Of a stretch of 21,665 nt of DNA, positions 1-6,508 are shown in pieces (position 1 is the first letter of the stretch; each line of letters begins with the position of its first letter). The stretch comes from an uncultured bacterium (GTDB taxonomy: Bacteria; Bacillota_A; Clostridia; Lachnospirales; Lachnospiraceae): NCBI GenBank assembly GCA_905215045.1, contig CAJMOO010000032.1:1-21665 (forward strand), read 5' to 3'. Under the pieces are notes generated by a model. The model saw only the letters and a program-made list of their open reading frames with translations. It was not told the origin of the DNA and made no database searches. The position numbers and the translations under genes are program-made.

Positions 1-53
1 AGAGCACTTGACTTTTAATCAAGTTGTCCGGGGTTCGAATCCCCGCACGCTCA
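1..53 (+). tRNA. tRNA-Lys(TTT), 5' end outside window
   Basis: Only the 3' part is present: the end of the D-arm, the anticodon arm, the T-arm and the 3' acceptor strand. The anticodon stem CTTGA/TCAAG encloses the loop CTTTTAA, giving anticodon TTT (lysine). The T-arm is CGGGG-TTCGAAT-CCCCG, followed by acceptor strand CACGCTC and discriminator A. CCA is not encoded, so it must be added after transcription. A terminator follows directly. Confidence 0.93.
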
Positions 54-59
54 GTAGAG

Positions 60-103
60 AAGCATGATTTAAGGATTTACTTAGATTGTGCTTTTTTCTT
101 TTT
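60..103 (+). terminator. Terminator after tRNA-Lys
   Basis: An 11-bp stem (60-70 with 83-93, including G-T wobbles) encloses a 12-nt loop and runs into a T-rich tract at 92-103. It sits 7 nt after the tRNA and probably ends that transcript. Confidence 0.65.
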
Positions 104-132
104 ATATAAAGATATGAAGAGATTGGTTATAA

Positions 133-164
133 AAAAACTGGCATCGAAATGAATGCCAGTTTTT
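133..164 (-). terminator. Terminator of the HPr-like gene (could act in both directions)
   Basis: A perfect 12-bp inverted repeat, AAAAACTGGCAT (133-144) with ATGCCAGTTTTT (153-164), has an 8-nt loop. On the minus strand it lies 4 nt past the stop codon of the HPr-like gene and ends in a run of T. The A/T-flanked symmetry means it could also stop plus-strand transcripts. Confidence 0.8.
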
Positions 165-167
165 GTG

Positions 168-404
168 TTATTTTTTGATGTAAGGTGCGATTGCTGCTGT
201 AATTTCGTCAAGTTCATCATTTCCGTGTACAGTCAATGTCAAAGGCTGTGTCAGATCAAGGCTGAAGATTCCCATGATAGATTTTGCATTGACGACATAT
301 CTTCCAGAGGACATATCGATCTCAGATGTAAAATGTGCGATCATGTTCGCAAAAGCATTCACTTCCGCGATGGAATCAAGTGAAATTGTAAAATTAGTTT
401 CCAC
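168..404 (-). CDS. HPr-like PTS phosphocarrier homologue lacking the active histidine
   Basis: A 78-residue protein with the size and C-terminal half of HPr. The KSIMGIFSLDL segment matches the HPr helix around the regulatory serine (Ser46 in B. subtilis HPr), here Ser42. The N-terminal part lacks the GIHARPA segment that carries His15; there is no histidine before residue 24, and the equivalent position is probably Glu14. It therefore should not pass phosphate from enzyme I to PTS sugar transporters. By analogy with Crh, it may be a regulatory HPr paralogue that HPr kinase could modify at the serine; that is inference. It starts at GTG (402-404), supported by AAGGAGGT 7 nt upstream. It is a single-gene unit with its own promoter and terminator, divergent from the acetyltransferase. 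Confidence 0.82.
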   Translation of the reverse strand: METNFTISLDSIAEVNAFANMIAHFTSEIDMSSGRYVVNAKSIMGIFSLDLTQPLTLTVHGNDELDEITAAIAPYIKK

Positions 405-436
405 GTTGAAACCTCCTTATGGTTTTGATTTCTTTT

Positions 437-465
437 ATCCTACAATTTTTTGAAAGGAAAGTCAA
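437..465 (-). promoter_or_regulatory. Promoter of the HPr-like gene
   Basis: On the minus strand, TTGACT (complement of 460-465) and TAGGAT (complement of 437-442) are 17 bp apart, about 33 nt upstream of the GTG start. The -10 box is a 4/6 match, so this is moderate evidence. Confidence 0.5.
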
Positions 466-522
466 ATTCAATAGATTAGAGAAAAAAAGTATGGTAAAAT
501 AAAAGACAATGGAGGATATGAG

Positions 523-1119
523 ATGACGGAAAAACAAAAAATGCTGATGGGAATCATATATAATGCGGAGGAAGCTTGTTTGATCGAAGAGCGCAATCGC
601 GCAAAATCCCTGACAAAACAATATAATGAAAGCCGCCAGGAGGACAGAGACCATAGAAAATATCTAATGGGACAGATCTTCGGGAAATTAGGTCAGAATG
701 TTCATTTAGAAGCACCATTTTATCTGGATTATGGATATCGAACAACGATCGGAGATGACTTTTTTTCGAATTTTAATCTGACAATTCTTGACGGAGGTGG
801 TGTTGAGATTGGAGATCGTGTTTTCATAGGACCGAATGTTGGAATCTACACGGCCAATCATCCAACCGATGTCAGAAGGCGTGAGAAAGGTTATGAATGG
901 GTACTTCCGGTAAAGATTGGGAATAAAGTCTGGATTGGAGGCGGAGTGACAATTCTTCCGGGCGTGACGATCGGAGATAATACAGTGATTGCAGCAGGAA
1001 GTGTCGTGACGAAAGATATTCCAGCCAATGTTGTAGCAGCAGGAAACCCTTGTAAAGTAATCAAAGAAGCAGAAGAAGGAGACAGATATGGGATTATTGA
1101 CAAGAAAGACGGAGAGTAA
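523..1119 (+). CDS. Sugar O-acetyltransferase (maltose/galactoside acetyltransferase family)
   Basis: A 198-residue left-handed beta-helix acetyltransferase of the Maa/LacA type, which moves acetyl from acetyl-CoA to a sugar hydroxyl in the cytoplasm. An N-terminal helical Mac domain (about residues 1-55) precedes hexapeptide repeats such as IGDRVFIGPNVGI and IGNKVWIGGGVTI. The family's catalytic histidine is visible as His113 in the ANHP motif. The C-terminal repeats GDNTVIAAGSVVTKDIP and AAGNPCKVI are typical. Length matches the family (about 185-205 residues). The ATG is preceded by GGAGG at 511-515. The in vivo substrate cannot be told from sequence; the usual role suggested for the family is detoxifying non-metabolised sugars. 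A small ORF overlaps its 3' end. Confidence 0.92.
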   Translation: MTEKQKMLMGIIYNAEEACLIEERNRAKSLTKQYNESRQEDRDHRKYLMGQIFGKLGQNVHLEAPFYLDYGYRTTIGDDFFSNFNLTILDGGGVEIGDRVFIGPNVGIYTANHPTDVRRREKGYEWVLPVKIGNKVWIGGGVTILPGVTIGDNTVIAAGSVVTKDIPANVVAAGNPCKVIKEAEEGDRYGIIDKKDGE

Positions 1120-1267
1120 TCCATTGAGCAAGAATATTGATGAATTGTTAGATGGGATGCATCAGGAGAAAGAAGAAGCGAAAGAAGGAACCTATGAAGA
1201 TTCTTTGAAGAAAATAGAAGAACGGATCAAAGAATTAGGAATTCTTGATAATGAAGATGATGAGTAG
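1088..1267 (+). CDS. Small charged protein of unknown function
   Basis: A short ORF of 59 codons plus stop overlaps the end of the acetyltransferase gene in another frame. The ATG at 1088 has GAAGGAGA 6-7 nt upstream. A second in-frame start, TTG at 1124, lies just after the acetyltransferase stop and has GGAGAG at a good distance, giving 47 residues. Both are plausible and I cannot choose firmly. The product is rich in Glu, Lys and Asp, with a likely amphipathic helix (YEDSLKKIEERIKELGIL) and an acidic end. A clean terminator follows 6 nt after the stop, which supports an expressed two-gene unit. I recognise no family. Confidence 0.6.
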   Translation: MGLLTRKTESNPLSKNIDELLDGMHQEKEEAKEGTYEDSLKKIEERIKELGILDNEDDE

Positions 1268-1273
1268 AGACAG

Positions 1274-1313
1274 GCACAGATATCGGGCATAGATATCTGT
1301 GCTTTTTCTTTTT
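1274..1313 (+). terminator. Terminator of the acetyltransferase unit
   Basis: A perfect 11-bp stem, GCACAGATATC (1274-1284) with GATATCTGTGC (1292-1302), a 7-nt loop, then TTTTTCTTTTT. Confidence 0.9.
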
Positions 1314-1331
1314 GTTTGAAGATAAAAAAGT

Positions 1332-1392
1332 ATTGTTAACCTTGATTGTTAACCAAAATGAAAATAATAGTTGACAATAGAAAGTTAACAAT
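1332..1392 (+). promoter_or_regulatory. Probable BirA (biotin repressor) operator with four half-sites
   Basis: Two copies of ATTGTTAAC (1332-1340 and 1345-1353) are followed by two inverted copies, GTTGACAAT (1370-1378) and GTTAACAAT (1384-1392). The inner pair has a 16-bp gap, matching the known BirA operator layout in Firmicutes (TTGTTAAC, 14-16 bp, GTTAACAA). The half-sites cover the -35 box and the spacer of the bioY promoter, so a bound repressor would block it. Assignment to BirA rests on motif, spacing and the downstream gene. Confidence 0.75.
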
Positions 1393-1399
1393 CTATAAT
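1371..1399 (+). promoter_or_regulatory. bioY promoter
   Basis: Consensus TTGACA (1371-1376) and TATAAT (1394-1399) are 17 bp apart, embedded in the operator. Transcription should start near 1406. Confidence 0.85.
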
Positions 1400-1442
1400 A
1401 ACAGACAGATTAGAAAAACAATAAAAACGAGGAGAATTTATT

Positions 1443-2000
1443 ATGAAACAACAGACAATGAAAATTCAGGACCTGACATTGATCGCCTTGATGGCAGCTT
1501 TAACTTGCATTCTGGGGCCGATGTCAATCACACTGCCATTTACACCAGTGCCAATTTCATTTACCAATCTGGTAATTTATTTTTCAATTATGGTCATTGG
1601 AATGAAACGTGGAACGATCAGTTATCTTGTATACTTATTGATCGGAGCTGTAGGGCTTCCAGTGTTCTCTGGTTTTAGTGGAGGACTTGCCAAACTTGCA
1701 GGACCAACAGGAGGATATCTGGTTGGATTTATCTTTTTAGCACTGATCAGTGGATTTTTTGCAGAAAAATTTTCTGATAACGTTATAATGACAGCAATCG
1801 GTATGGTTCTTGGAACTGCAGTAACTTATGCGTTTGGAACAATCTGGCTTTGCGCACAGATGCATTTAACATTTGTCCAGGGATTATATGCAGGTGTCAT
1901 TCCATATCTTCCAGGGGATGCAGCAAAGATCGTAGTTGCGATCATTGTAGGAAGTGCAGTAAAGAAAGCAGTTGTGAAAGCAAGGGTTTTACCAGAATAA
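1443..2000 (+). CDS. bioY: Biotin transporter substrate-binding membrane protein BioY
   Basis: A 185-residue, very hydrophobic membrane protein with about six transmembrane segments. It is the substrate-capture (S) component of biotin uptake, working with the shared ECF energy module or alone. Family signatures are LPFTPVPISFTNLVIYF near residues 30-46, the segment GLPVFSGFSGGLAKLAGPTG near residues 70-90, and the C-terminal YLPGDAAKIVVA. Length fits BioY (about 180-200). The ATG has GAGGAG at 1429-1434, 8 nt upstream. No ecfA or ecfT genes are adjacent, so it probably relies on a module encoded elsewhere. Regulation by biotin through BirA is expected from the operator over its promoter. Confidence 0.95.
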   Translation: MKQQTMKIQDLTLIALMAALTCILGPMSITLPFTPVPISFTNLVIYFSIMVIGMKRGTISYLVYLLIGAVGLPVFSGFSGGLAKLAGPTGGYLVGFIFLALISGFFAEKFSDNVIMTAIGMVLGTAVTYAFGTIWLCAQMHLTFVQGLYAGVIPYLPGDAAKIVVAIIVGSAVKKAVVKARVLPE

Positions 2001-2036
2001 GATACAGAAATAATTTGTATGAAAAACAAGAATTGG

Positions 2037-2065
2037 TTGACATTTTGTATGAAAAAGCATAAACT
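2037..2065 (+). promoter_or_regulatory. Promoter of the T-box leader and cysE operon
   Basis: TTGACA (2037-2042) and TAAACT (2060-2065) have 17-bp spacing, just upstream of the T-box leader. The -35 box is perfect and the -10 box is weak. Confidence 0.6.
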
Positions 2066-2071
2066 ATTCGT

Positions 2072-2349
2072 AGTTAAATGCAATGAACAGAATTAGTACA
2101 GACGAATTGGAACTGTCAGAGAGAAGCTGTCACCGGCTGAAAGCAGCTTTTAGGGAAGATGTCTGGAATGCATCTGGGAGCAGACAAGATGAATCAAGTA
2201 GTTTTGTACGTCGCCGGCGTTAACGGATTTAAGTGAAAACATTCTGCCTAAGTGATATCATTCAGGGATATGATCAGAAGGACAGAAGTTTTTAAAAGAG
2301 TGGAACCGCGGATATACTTCGTCTCTTTGTTAGGAGACGGAGTTTTTTT
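2072..2349 (+). promoter_or_regulatory. T-box leader (probably cysteine-specific)
   Basis: This leader RNA fills most of the gap between bioY and cysE. The conserved T-box sequence AGTGGAACCGCGG lies at 2299-2311, and AGAGAG of stem I at about 2119-2124. A terminator follows: ACTTCGTCTC (2316-2325) pairs with GAGACGGAGT (2334-2343), then T7. In stem I, TGC at 2169-2171 in the context GGAATGCATC fits the specifier codon for cysteine and agrees with the downstream cysE and cysS. Known mechanism: uncharged tRNA pairs with the specifier and the T-box bulge and favours the antiterminator, so cysteine starvation turns the operon on. The specifier assignment is inferred, as I did not fold all of stem I. 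Confidence 0.92.
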
Positions 2350-2352
2350 GTT

Positions 2353-2387
2353 TTTGAAAGTTCAATAATAATTTGAAAGTTCAATAA
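2353..2387 (+). repeat. Tandem 16-bp direct repeat between the T-box terminator and cysE
   Basis: TTTGAAAGTTCAATAA occurs at 2353-2368 and 2372-2387, 19 nt apart. Each copy contains the small palindrome TGAA-AG-TTCA. It sits just after the T-box terminator. Function is unknown; it could be a protein site or just a local duplication. Confidence 0.7.
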
Positions 2388-2437
2388 AATAAAAAATCCC
2401 GTAAATTACATACTATATATTGGAGGTTTTAGAAGCT

Positions 2438-3136
2438 ATGATGGGTTTTCGAGAATTTGCGAAAAGCCAATATGATACGATCAAACTAAGAGACCCTGCA
2501 TTAAGGGAAGAAAAAGAAGTTTTTTTGTATCCTTATGTGAAGGCGTTGTATTGGCATCGAGTTGCACACGAATTATATAAGAAGGGAGAGTTTTATAAAG
2601 CCAGAAAGATCTCACAGAAATGGGCGAGAAAGACTGGAATTGAGATTCACCCGGGTGCACAGATCGGAGAAGGATTCTTTATTGACCACGGGCATGGAGT
2701 GGTTATTGGAGAGACAACGATCATTGGAAATAATGTAACATTATATCAGGGGGTTACACTAGGCGGAACCGGAAATGAGACTGGAAAGCGTCATCCAACG
2801 ATCGAAGATAACGTTATGATCAGTTCAGGGGCAAAAGTTTTGGGTTCTATTACCATTGGAAAGAACTCAAAGATCGGTGCAGGAAGCGTTGTTGTATCTG
2901 ATGTACCGCCAAACTCAACAGTTGTCGGAGTTCCAGGAAAGGTAGTTAAACAGGATGGAGAGAGAGTAAACCGCATTCAGAGTCTGGTACTTGACCAGAT
3001 CGACCTTCCAAACCCTGTTGATATGGATATCGAGAAACTTGCAAGAGAAAATGCTGAATTACGACAGGCATTAGAGACATTTATTATACATTATCAAAAT
3101 TCAGAGGCGCTTAGAAAGGAAAAAGAGAAAAAATGA
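2438..3136 (+). CDS. cysE: Serine O-acetyltransferase CysE
   Basis: Makes O-acetylserine from serine and acetyl-CoA, the first committed step of cysteine synthesis. A short N-terminal helical region (with [19 protein letters not shown]) precedes hexapeptide repeats. The family's catalytic Asp-His dyad is visible as Asp83-His84 in [12 protein letters not shown], and [12 protein letters not shown] is the conserved loop. At 232 residues it matches the short Firmicute form (B. subtilis 217) rather than the longer E. coli enzyme. The reading frame opens at TTG 2420, but that codon overlaps the ribosome binding site GGAGG (2422-2426), so ATG 2438 (or the adjacent 2441) is the real start. Its stop overlaps the cysS ATG (ATGA), and it is controlled by the T-box leader. 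Confidence 0.94.
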   Translation: MMGFREFAKSQYDTIKLRDPALREEKEVFLYPYVKALYWHRVAHELYKKGEFYKARKISQKWARKTGIEIHPGAQIGEGFFIDHGHGVVIGETTIIGNNVTLYQGVTLGGTGNETGKRHPTIEDNVMISSGAKVLGSITIGKNSKIGAGSVVVSDVPPNSTVVGVPGKVVKQDGERVNRIQSLVLDQIDLPNPVDMDIEKLARENAELRQALETFIIHYQNSEALRKEKEKK

Positions 3137-4536
3137 AAATTTACAATACACTGACAAGACAGAAAGAAGAATTTGTGCCAGTACATCCAGGAAAAGTTGG
3201 AATGTATGTATGTGGACCAACAGTTTACAATTATATTCATATTGGAAATGCAAGACCAATGATCATTTTTGATACAGTCCGCCGCTATTTTGAATATAAA
3301 GGATATGAAGTAAACTACGTTTCAAACTTTACAGATGTCGATGATAAGATCATCAAGAAGGCAAATGAAGAAGGTGTGACAGCGACAGAGATTGCAGAAA
3401 GATATATCAAAGAATGCAAGCAGGATATGGAAGCTTTGAATATCAAACCTGCAACACATCAGCCAAGAGCAACAGAAGAAATCGGTGGTATGATCAAGAT
3501 GATACAGACACTGATCGAAAAAGGGCATGCTTATGAAGTTGATGGAACTGTTTACTTTAAGACAAGATCCTTTAAAGATTATGGAAAACTTTCCAAGAAA
3601 AATATCGATGATCTGGAAGCAGGACATCGTGAGATCAAGGTAACAGGAGAAGAAGGAAAGAAAGATCCGCTTGATTTCGTATTATGGAAACCAAAGAAAG
3701 AAGGAGAGATCGCATGGGATTCTCCATGGGGAGAAGGAAGACCAGGATGGCATATCGAGTGTTCTGAGATGTCCAAAAAATACATCGGAGATACGATCGA
3801 TATCCATGCAGGTGGAGAAGACTTAATCTTCCCTCATCATGAAAATGAGATCGCACAGAGTGAAGCATGCAACGAAGAGAAGTTTGCAAATTACTGGCTG
3901 CATAATGGATTTTTAAATATTAATAATAAGAAGATGTCCAAATCTGCAGGAAACTTCTTTACAGTTCGTGAGATCGGAGAAAAATACCCATTACAGGTAA
4001 TCCGCTTCTTCATGTTAAGTGCACATTACAGAACACCATTAAATTTCAGTGATACATTAGTAGAAAGTGCCAAGACAGGATTAGACCGTATTTTAACAGC
4101 GATCGATCTGTGCAGAGAGATGGCAGCGAAAGAAGAAACAGGAACTCTTAGCGATGCAGAAAAGGAACATTTTGCAAATGTAGAAGCACTTGTAAAGAAA
4201 TTTGAAGATGCGATGGAAGATGACTTTAACACAGCAGATGCGGTTTCCGCTATTTTTGAGATCGTTCGTGAGTCAAATTCAACAGTCAAAGATTTCAGCG
4301 CAGACTATGCAAAGAAAGTCTTAAAAGTCTTAGAAGATCTTTGCGGAGTTCTTGGAATTGAGACAACAAAAGAAGAAGAGATCTTAGACGAAGAAATCGA
4401 AAAACTGATCGAAGAACGTCAGGCAGCAAGAAAGAACAAAGATTTTGCAAGAGCAGATGAGATCAGAGATCAGTTATTAGAACAGGGTATCGTATTAAAA
4501 GATACAAGAGAAGGTGTAAAATGGAGCAGAGCTTAA
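3133..4536 (+). CDS. cysS: Cysteinyl-tRNA synthetase
   Basis: Class I aminoacyl-tRNA synthetase of 467 residues that charges tRNA-Cys. The HIGH motif appears as HIGN (residues 36-39) and the KMSKS loop as KMSKS at 267-271. Expected zinc ligands are Cys27 (MYVCGPT), the cysteine in WHIECSEMS, and the histidines of [12 protein letters not shown]. The C-terminal DALR-type helical region includes [13 protein letters not shown], and the end is rich in charged residues ([20 protein letters not shown]), as usual. It overlaps cysE by 4 nt and mrnC by 16 nt, so translation is probably coupled. Control through the cysteine T-box upstream of cysE fits a gene whose substrate is cysteine. Confidence 0.97.
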   Translation: MKIYNTLTRQKEEFVPVHPGKVGMYVCGPTVYNYIHIGNARPMIIFDTVRRYFEYKGYEVNYVSNFTDVDDKIIKKANEEGVTATEIAERYIKECKQDMEALNIKPATHQPRATEEIGGMIKMIQTLIEKGHAYEVDGTVYFKTRSFKDYGKLSKKNIDDLEAGHREIKVTGEEGKKDPLDFVLWKPKKEGEIAWDSPWGEGRPGWHIECSEMSKKYIGDTIDIHAGGEDLIFPHHENEIAQSEACNEEKFANYWLHNGFLNINNKKMSKSAGNFFTVREIGEKYPLQVIRFFMLSAHYRTPLNFSDTLVESAKTGLDRILTAIDLCREMAAKEETGTLSDAEKEHFANVEALVKKFEDAMEDDFNTADAVSAIFEIVRESNSTVKDFSADYAKKVLKVLEDLCGVLGIETTKEEEILDEEIEKLIEERQAARKNKDFARADEIRDQLLEQGIVLKDTREGVKWSRA

Positions 4537-4976
4537 TTAACAAGATCAAAGAAGGATTGTCACTCGATGGGTTAGATCCCAAAAGTTACTCTCCATTATC
4601 CCTTGCCTACATCGGAGATGCAATCTATGAGATTGTGATCCGTACGATCGTTATGTCTGCTGGGAATATGAGCGTGAATAAATATCACAAAAAATCAAGC
4701 AGCATGGTAAAAGCTTCTGCACAAAAGGAAGTATTCGAAAAGATTGAACCATTTTTGACAGAAGAAGAGATGGCAGTTTACAAACGTGGAAGAAATTCCA
4801 AATCAGGATCTGTTGCAAAGAATGCATCTATGATGGATTATAGAAAGGCAACAGGGGTGGAAGCATTGATGGGCTATTTATATCTGTCAGGAGATATGGA
4901 CCGTATCATCGAACTGATCGGGATCGGTTTTGATTTAAATAAGAAAGAAGAAACAGGAGAAGAACATGAATCATAA
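4521..4976 (+). CDS. mrnC: Mini-ribonuclease III
   Basis: A 151-residue protein made of a single RNase III catalytic domain without the double-stranded RNA-binding domain, the mark of Mini-III, which in B. subtilis matures the ends of 23S rRNA. The RNase III signature AYIGDAIYE contains Asp33, and the second acidic helix TGVEALMGYLYL contains Glu114; both are expected metal-binding residues. RNA-contact region KYHKKSSSMVKASAQ follows the first motif. The gene overlaps cysS by 16 nt, with AAGGTG at 4511-4516 as ribosome binding site, and rlmB by 11 nt. The cysS-mrnC-rlmB order is the same as in Bacillus. Confidence 0.94.
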   Translation: MEQSLINKIKEGLSLDGLDPKSYSPLSLAYIGDAIYEIVIRTIVMSAGNMSVNKYHKKSSSMVKASAQKEVFEKIEPFLTEEEMAVYKRGRNSKSGSVAKNASMMDYRKATGVEALMGYLYLSGDMDRIIELIGIGFDLNKKEETGEEHES

Positions 4977-5706
4977 AGAAGATCTGATCGCAGGCCGCAA
5001 CGCCGTGATCGAGGCTTTGAGAGCAAAGAAACCAATCGATAAGATTTTTGTACTGGATGGATGTCAGGATGGACCAATCCGTACGATCGTAAGAGAAGCA
5101 AAGAAAACAGACGCGATTCTTAAATTTGTAGACAAAGAGCGTCTAAACCAGTTGACAAATGAGCATCATCAGGGTGTTGTAGCAATTGTAGCAGCATATG
5201 AATATGGAACAATAGATGACCTATTTAAGAGAGCAGAAGAAAAGGGAGAAGATCCTTTCTTTATCTTACTTGATGGAATTGAAGATCCACATAATCTTGG
5301 TGCGATTATTCGTACAGCAAATCTTGCAGGAGCGCACGGAGTGATCATTCCAAAACATCGTGCTGTTGGAATCACACCAACTGTAGCAAAGACGTCAGCA
5401 GGAGCGATCAATTATACTCCGGTAGTGAAAGTTACAAATATTGGAAAAACAATGGATGAGTTAAAAGAACGCGGTATGTGGTTTGCATGTGCAGATATGG
5501 ATGGAGAAGTGATCTATCGACAGAATCTGACAGGATCCATCGGTCTTGTGATTGGAAACGAAGGAAGCGGTGTTAGTCGACTTGTAAAAGAAAAATGTGA
5601 CTTTATTTCATCAATTCCGATGAAAGGAGATATTGATTCTCTGAATGCATCAGTAGCAGCCGGAGTTCTGGCATTTGAAGTTGTAAGACAACGACTGGGA
5701 AAATAA
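4966..5706 (+). CDS. rlmB: 23S rRNA (guanosine-2'-O)-methyltransferase RlmB
   Basis: SPOUT/TrmH-family methyltransferase of 246 residues, expected to methylate the ribose of G2251 in the peptidyl-transferase region using S-adenosylmethionine. An N-terminal L30e-like substrate-binding domain (about residues 1-80, with IAGRNAVIEALRAKKPIDKIFV) precedes the knotted catalytic domain. The three SpoU motifs are visible: NLGAIIRTANLAG, VIGNEGSGVSRLV and SLNASVAAGVLAFE. The start overlaps mrnC by 11 nt and has AGGAGA at 4955-4960. The exact modified nucleotide is taken from the family; the close paralogue TrmH was considered, but length and context favour RlmB. Confidence 0.92.
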   Translation: MNHKEDLIAGRNAVIEALRAKKPIDKIFVLDGCQDGPIRTIVREAKKTDAILKFVDKERLNQLTNEHHQGVVAIVAAYEYGTIDDLFKRAEEKGEDPFFILLDGIEDPHNLGAIIRTANLAGAHGVIIPKHRAVGITPTVAKTSAGAINYTPVVKVTNIGKTMDELKERGMWFACADMDGEVIYRQNLTGSIGLVIGNEGSGVSRLVKEKCDFISSIPMKGDIDSLNASVAAGVLAFEVVRQRLGK

Positions 5707-5708
5707 TA

Positions 5709-6311
5709 ATGAATGAATTAAGAACAATTTCCGATGAGGAATTGCTAAGACAGATCCATGGCGGCAGTGATGACGCCATGGAATGTCTGTTGGAAAGATA
5801 TCGGGATATGGTAAGAAAAGAGGCAAGAAAATTTTTCCTTGCAGGCGGTGACGAAGAAGATCTGATTCAAGAAGGCATGATCGGGCTTTTTAAGGCGATA
5901 ACATCTTATCAGGAAGGGAAAAGTACTTCATTTTCGACATTTGCATATTTGTGTGTGCATAGACAGATCTATACAACGATCACAGCATTTAATAGAAAAA
6001 AACATATTCCATTAAATACGTCAATTTCTTTGTTTGAATATAAAGATCAGGGGGACGAATTTGCACTTGATGAGATCTTGGAGAATCCTGATGAGACACC
6101 AGAGGAAAGACTGCTTCGAAAAGAAGAAATTAAAGATTATTATCAAAAGATCAATCAGAAATTAAGTGAATTTGAAAAACAGGTTATGTATTATTATCTG
6201 AATGGGGATAATTATACGGTGATCGCAAAGAAGCTTGGGAGAACTGATAAATCAATTGATAATGCGATTCAAAGAATTCGCAAAAAGATTAAAAGTGATG
6301 AAAGAAAATAG
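5709..6311 (+). CDS. sigH: RNA polymerase sigma factor SigH (Spo0H type)
   Basis: A 200-residue sigma-70-family factor that matches B. subtilis SigH in several stretches, including DLIQEGMIGLFKAI (region 2, core binding), TFAYLCVHRQIYTTI and RKKHIPLN. Region 4 at the C-terminus has VIAKKLGRTDKSIDNAIQRIRKKI, a helix-turn-helix for -35 recognition. In Bacillus this factor drives entry into sporulation and competence; in Clostridia it is usually linked with early sporulation and stationary phase. It starts 2 nt after the rlmB stop with only a weak GGGA site upstream, so translation may depend on coupling. In Bacillus, yacP (rae1) lies between rlmB and sigH; it is absent here. Confidence 0.93.
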   Translation: MNELRTISDEELLRQIHGGSDDAMECLLERYRDMVRKEARKFFLAGGDEEDLIQEGMIGLFKAITSYQEGKSTSFSTFAYLCVHRQIYTTITAFNRKKHIPLNTSISLFEYKDQGDEFALDEILENPDETPEERLLRKEEIKDYYQKINQKLSEFEKQVMYYYLNGDNYTVIAKKLGRTDKSIDNAIQRIRKKIKSDERK

Positions 6312-6326
6312 TTAATACAATGAAAA

Positions 6327-6356
6327 AATGGCTTAAAACATAAGTTTTAAGCCATT
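6327..6356 (-). terminator. Terminator of tRNA-Thr (may also serve sigH)
   Basis: A 13-bp perfect stem, AATGGCTTAAAAC (6327-6339) with GTTTTAAGCCATT (6344-6356), has a 4-nt loop. On the minus strand it runs straight into six T, the classical form, and it lies 8 nt past the tRNA-Thr 3' end. On the plus strand the T tract is poor, so it would stop sigH transcripts less well. Confidence 0.82.
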
Positions 6357-6364
6357 CTTGTATA

Positions 6365-6437
6365 AGCTGCTGACGGGAGTTGAACCCGTGACCTCCTCAC
6401 TACCAATGAGGTGCGCTACCTCCTGTGCCACAGCAGC
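6365..6437 (-). tRNA. tRNA-Thr(GGT)
   Basis: On the minus strand the cloverleaf is complete: acceptor GCTGCTG/CAGCAGC, anticodon stem CCTCA/TGAGG with loop TTGGTAG (anticodon GGT, threonine), and T-arm ACGGG-TTCAACT-CCCGT. The D-stem GCAC/GCGC has one A-C mismatch. CCA is not encoded. The gene is convergent with sigH and divergent from the peptidase gene. Confidence 0.93.
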
Positions 6438-6450
6438 AGAACTGATTAAT

Positions 6451-6479
6451 AATTTATCATGAAAATGAAACACTGTCAA
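6451..6479 (-). promoter_or_regulatory. Promoter of tRNA-Thr
   Basis: On the minus strand, perfect TTGACA (complement of 6474-6479) and TAAATT (complement of 6451-6456) are 17 bp apart, placing the transcript start a few nucleotides before the tRNA. Confidence 0.7.
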
Positions 6480-6508
6480 TAGAATTCACAAAATAAAGGG
6501 AAAATCAG

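Noticed and set aside
394..654. Minus-strand ORF opposite the start of the acetyltransferase
   Set aside because: No ribosome binding site, hydrophobic only because of antisense composition, and it overlaps two well-supported genes.
1332..1392. Rex (redox regulator) site upstream of bioY
   Set aside because: Half-sites resemble TTGTTAA, but no pair has the short spacing of Rex sites, and spacing and gene fit BirA.
2420..2437. N-terminal extension of CysE from TTG 2420
   Set aside because: The codon lies next to and into the GGAGG ribosome binding site; ATG 2438 or 2441 is supported.
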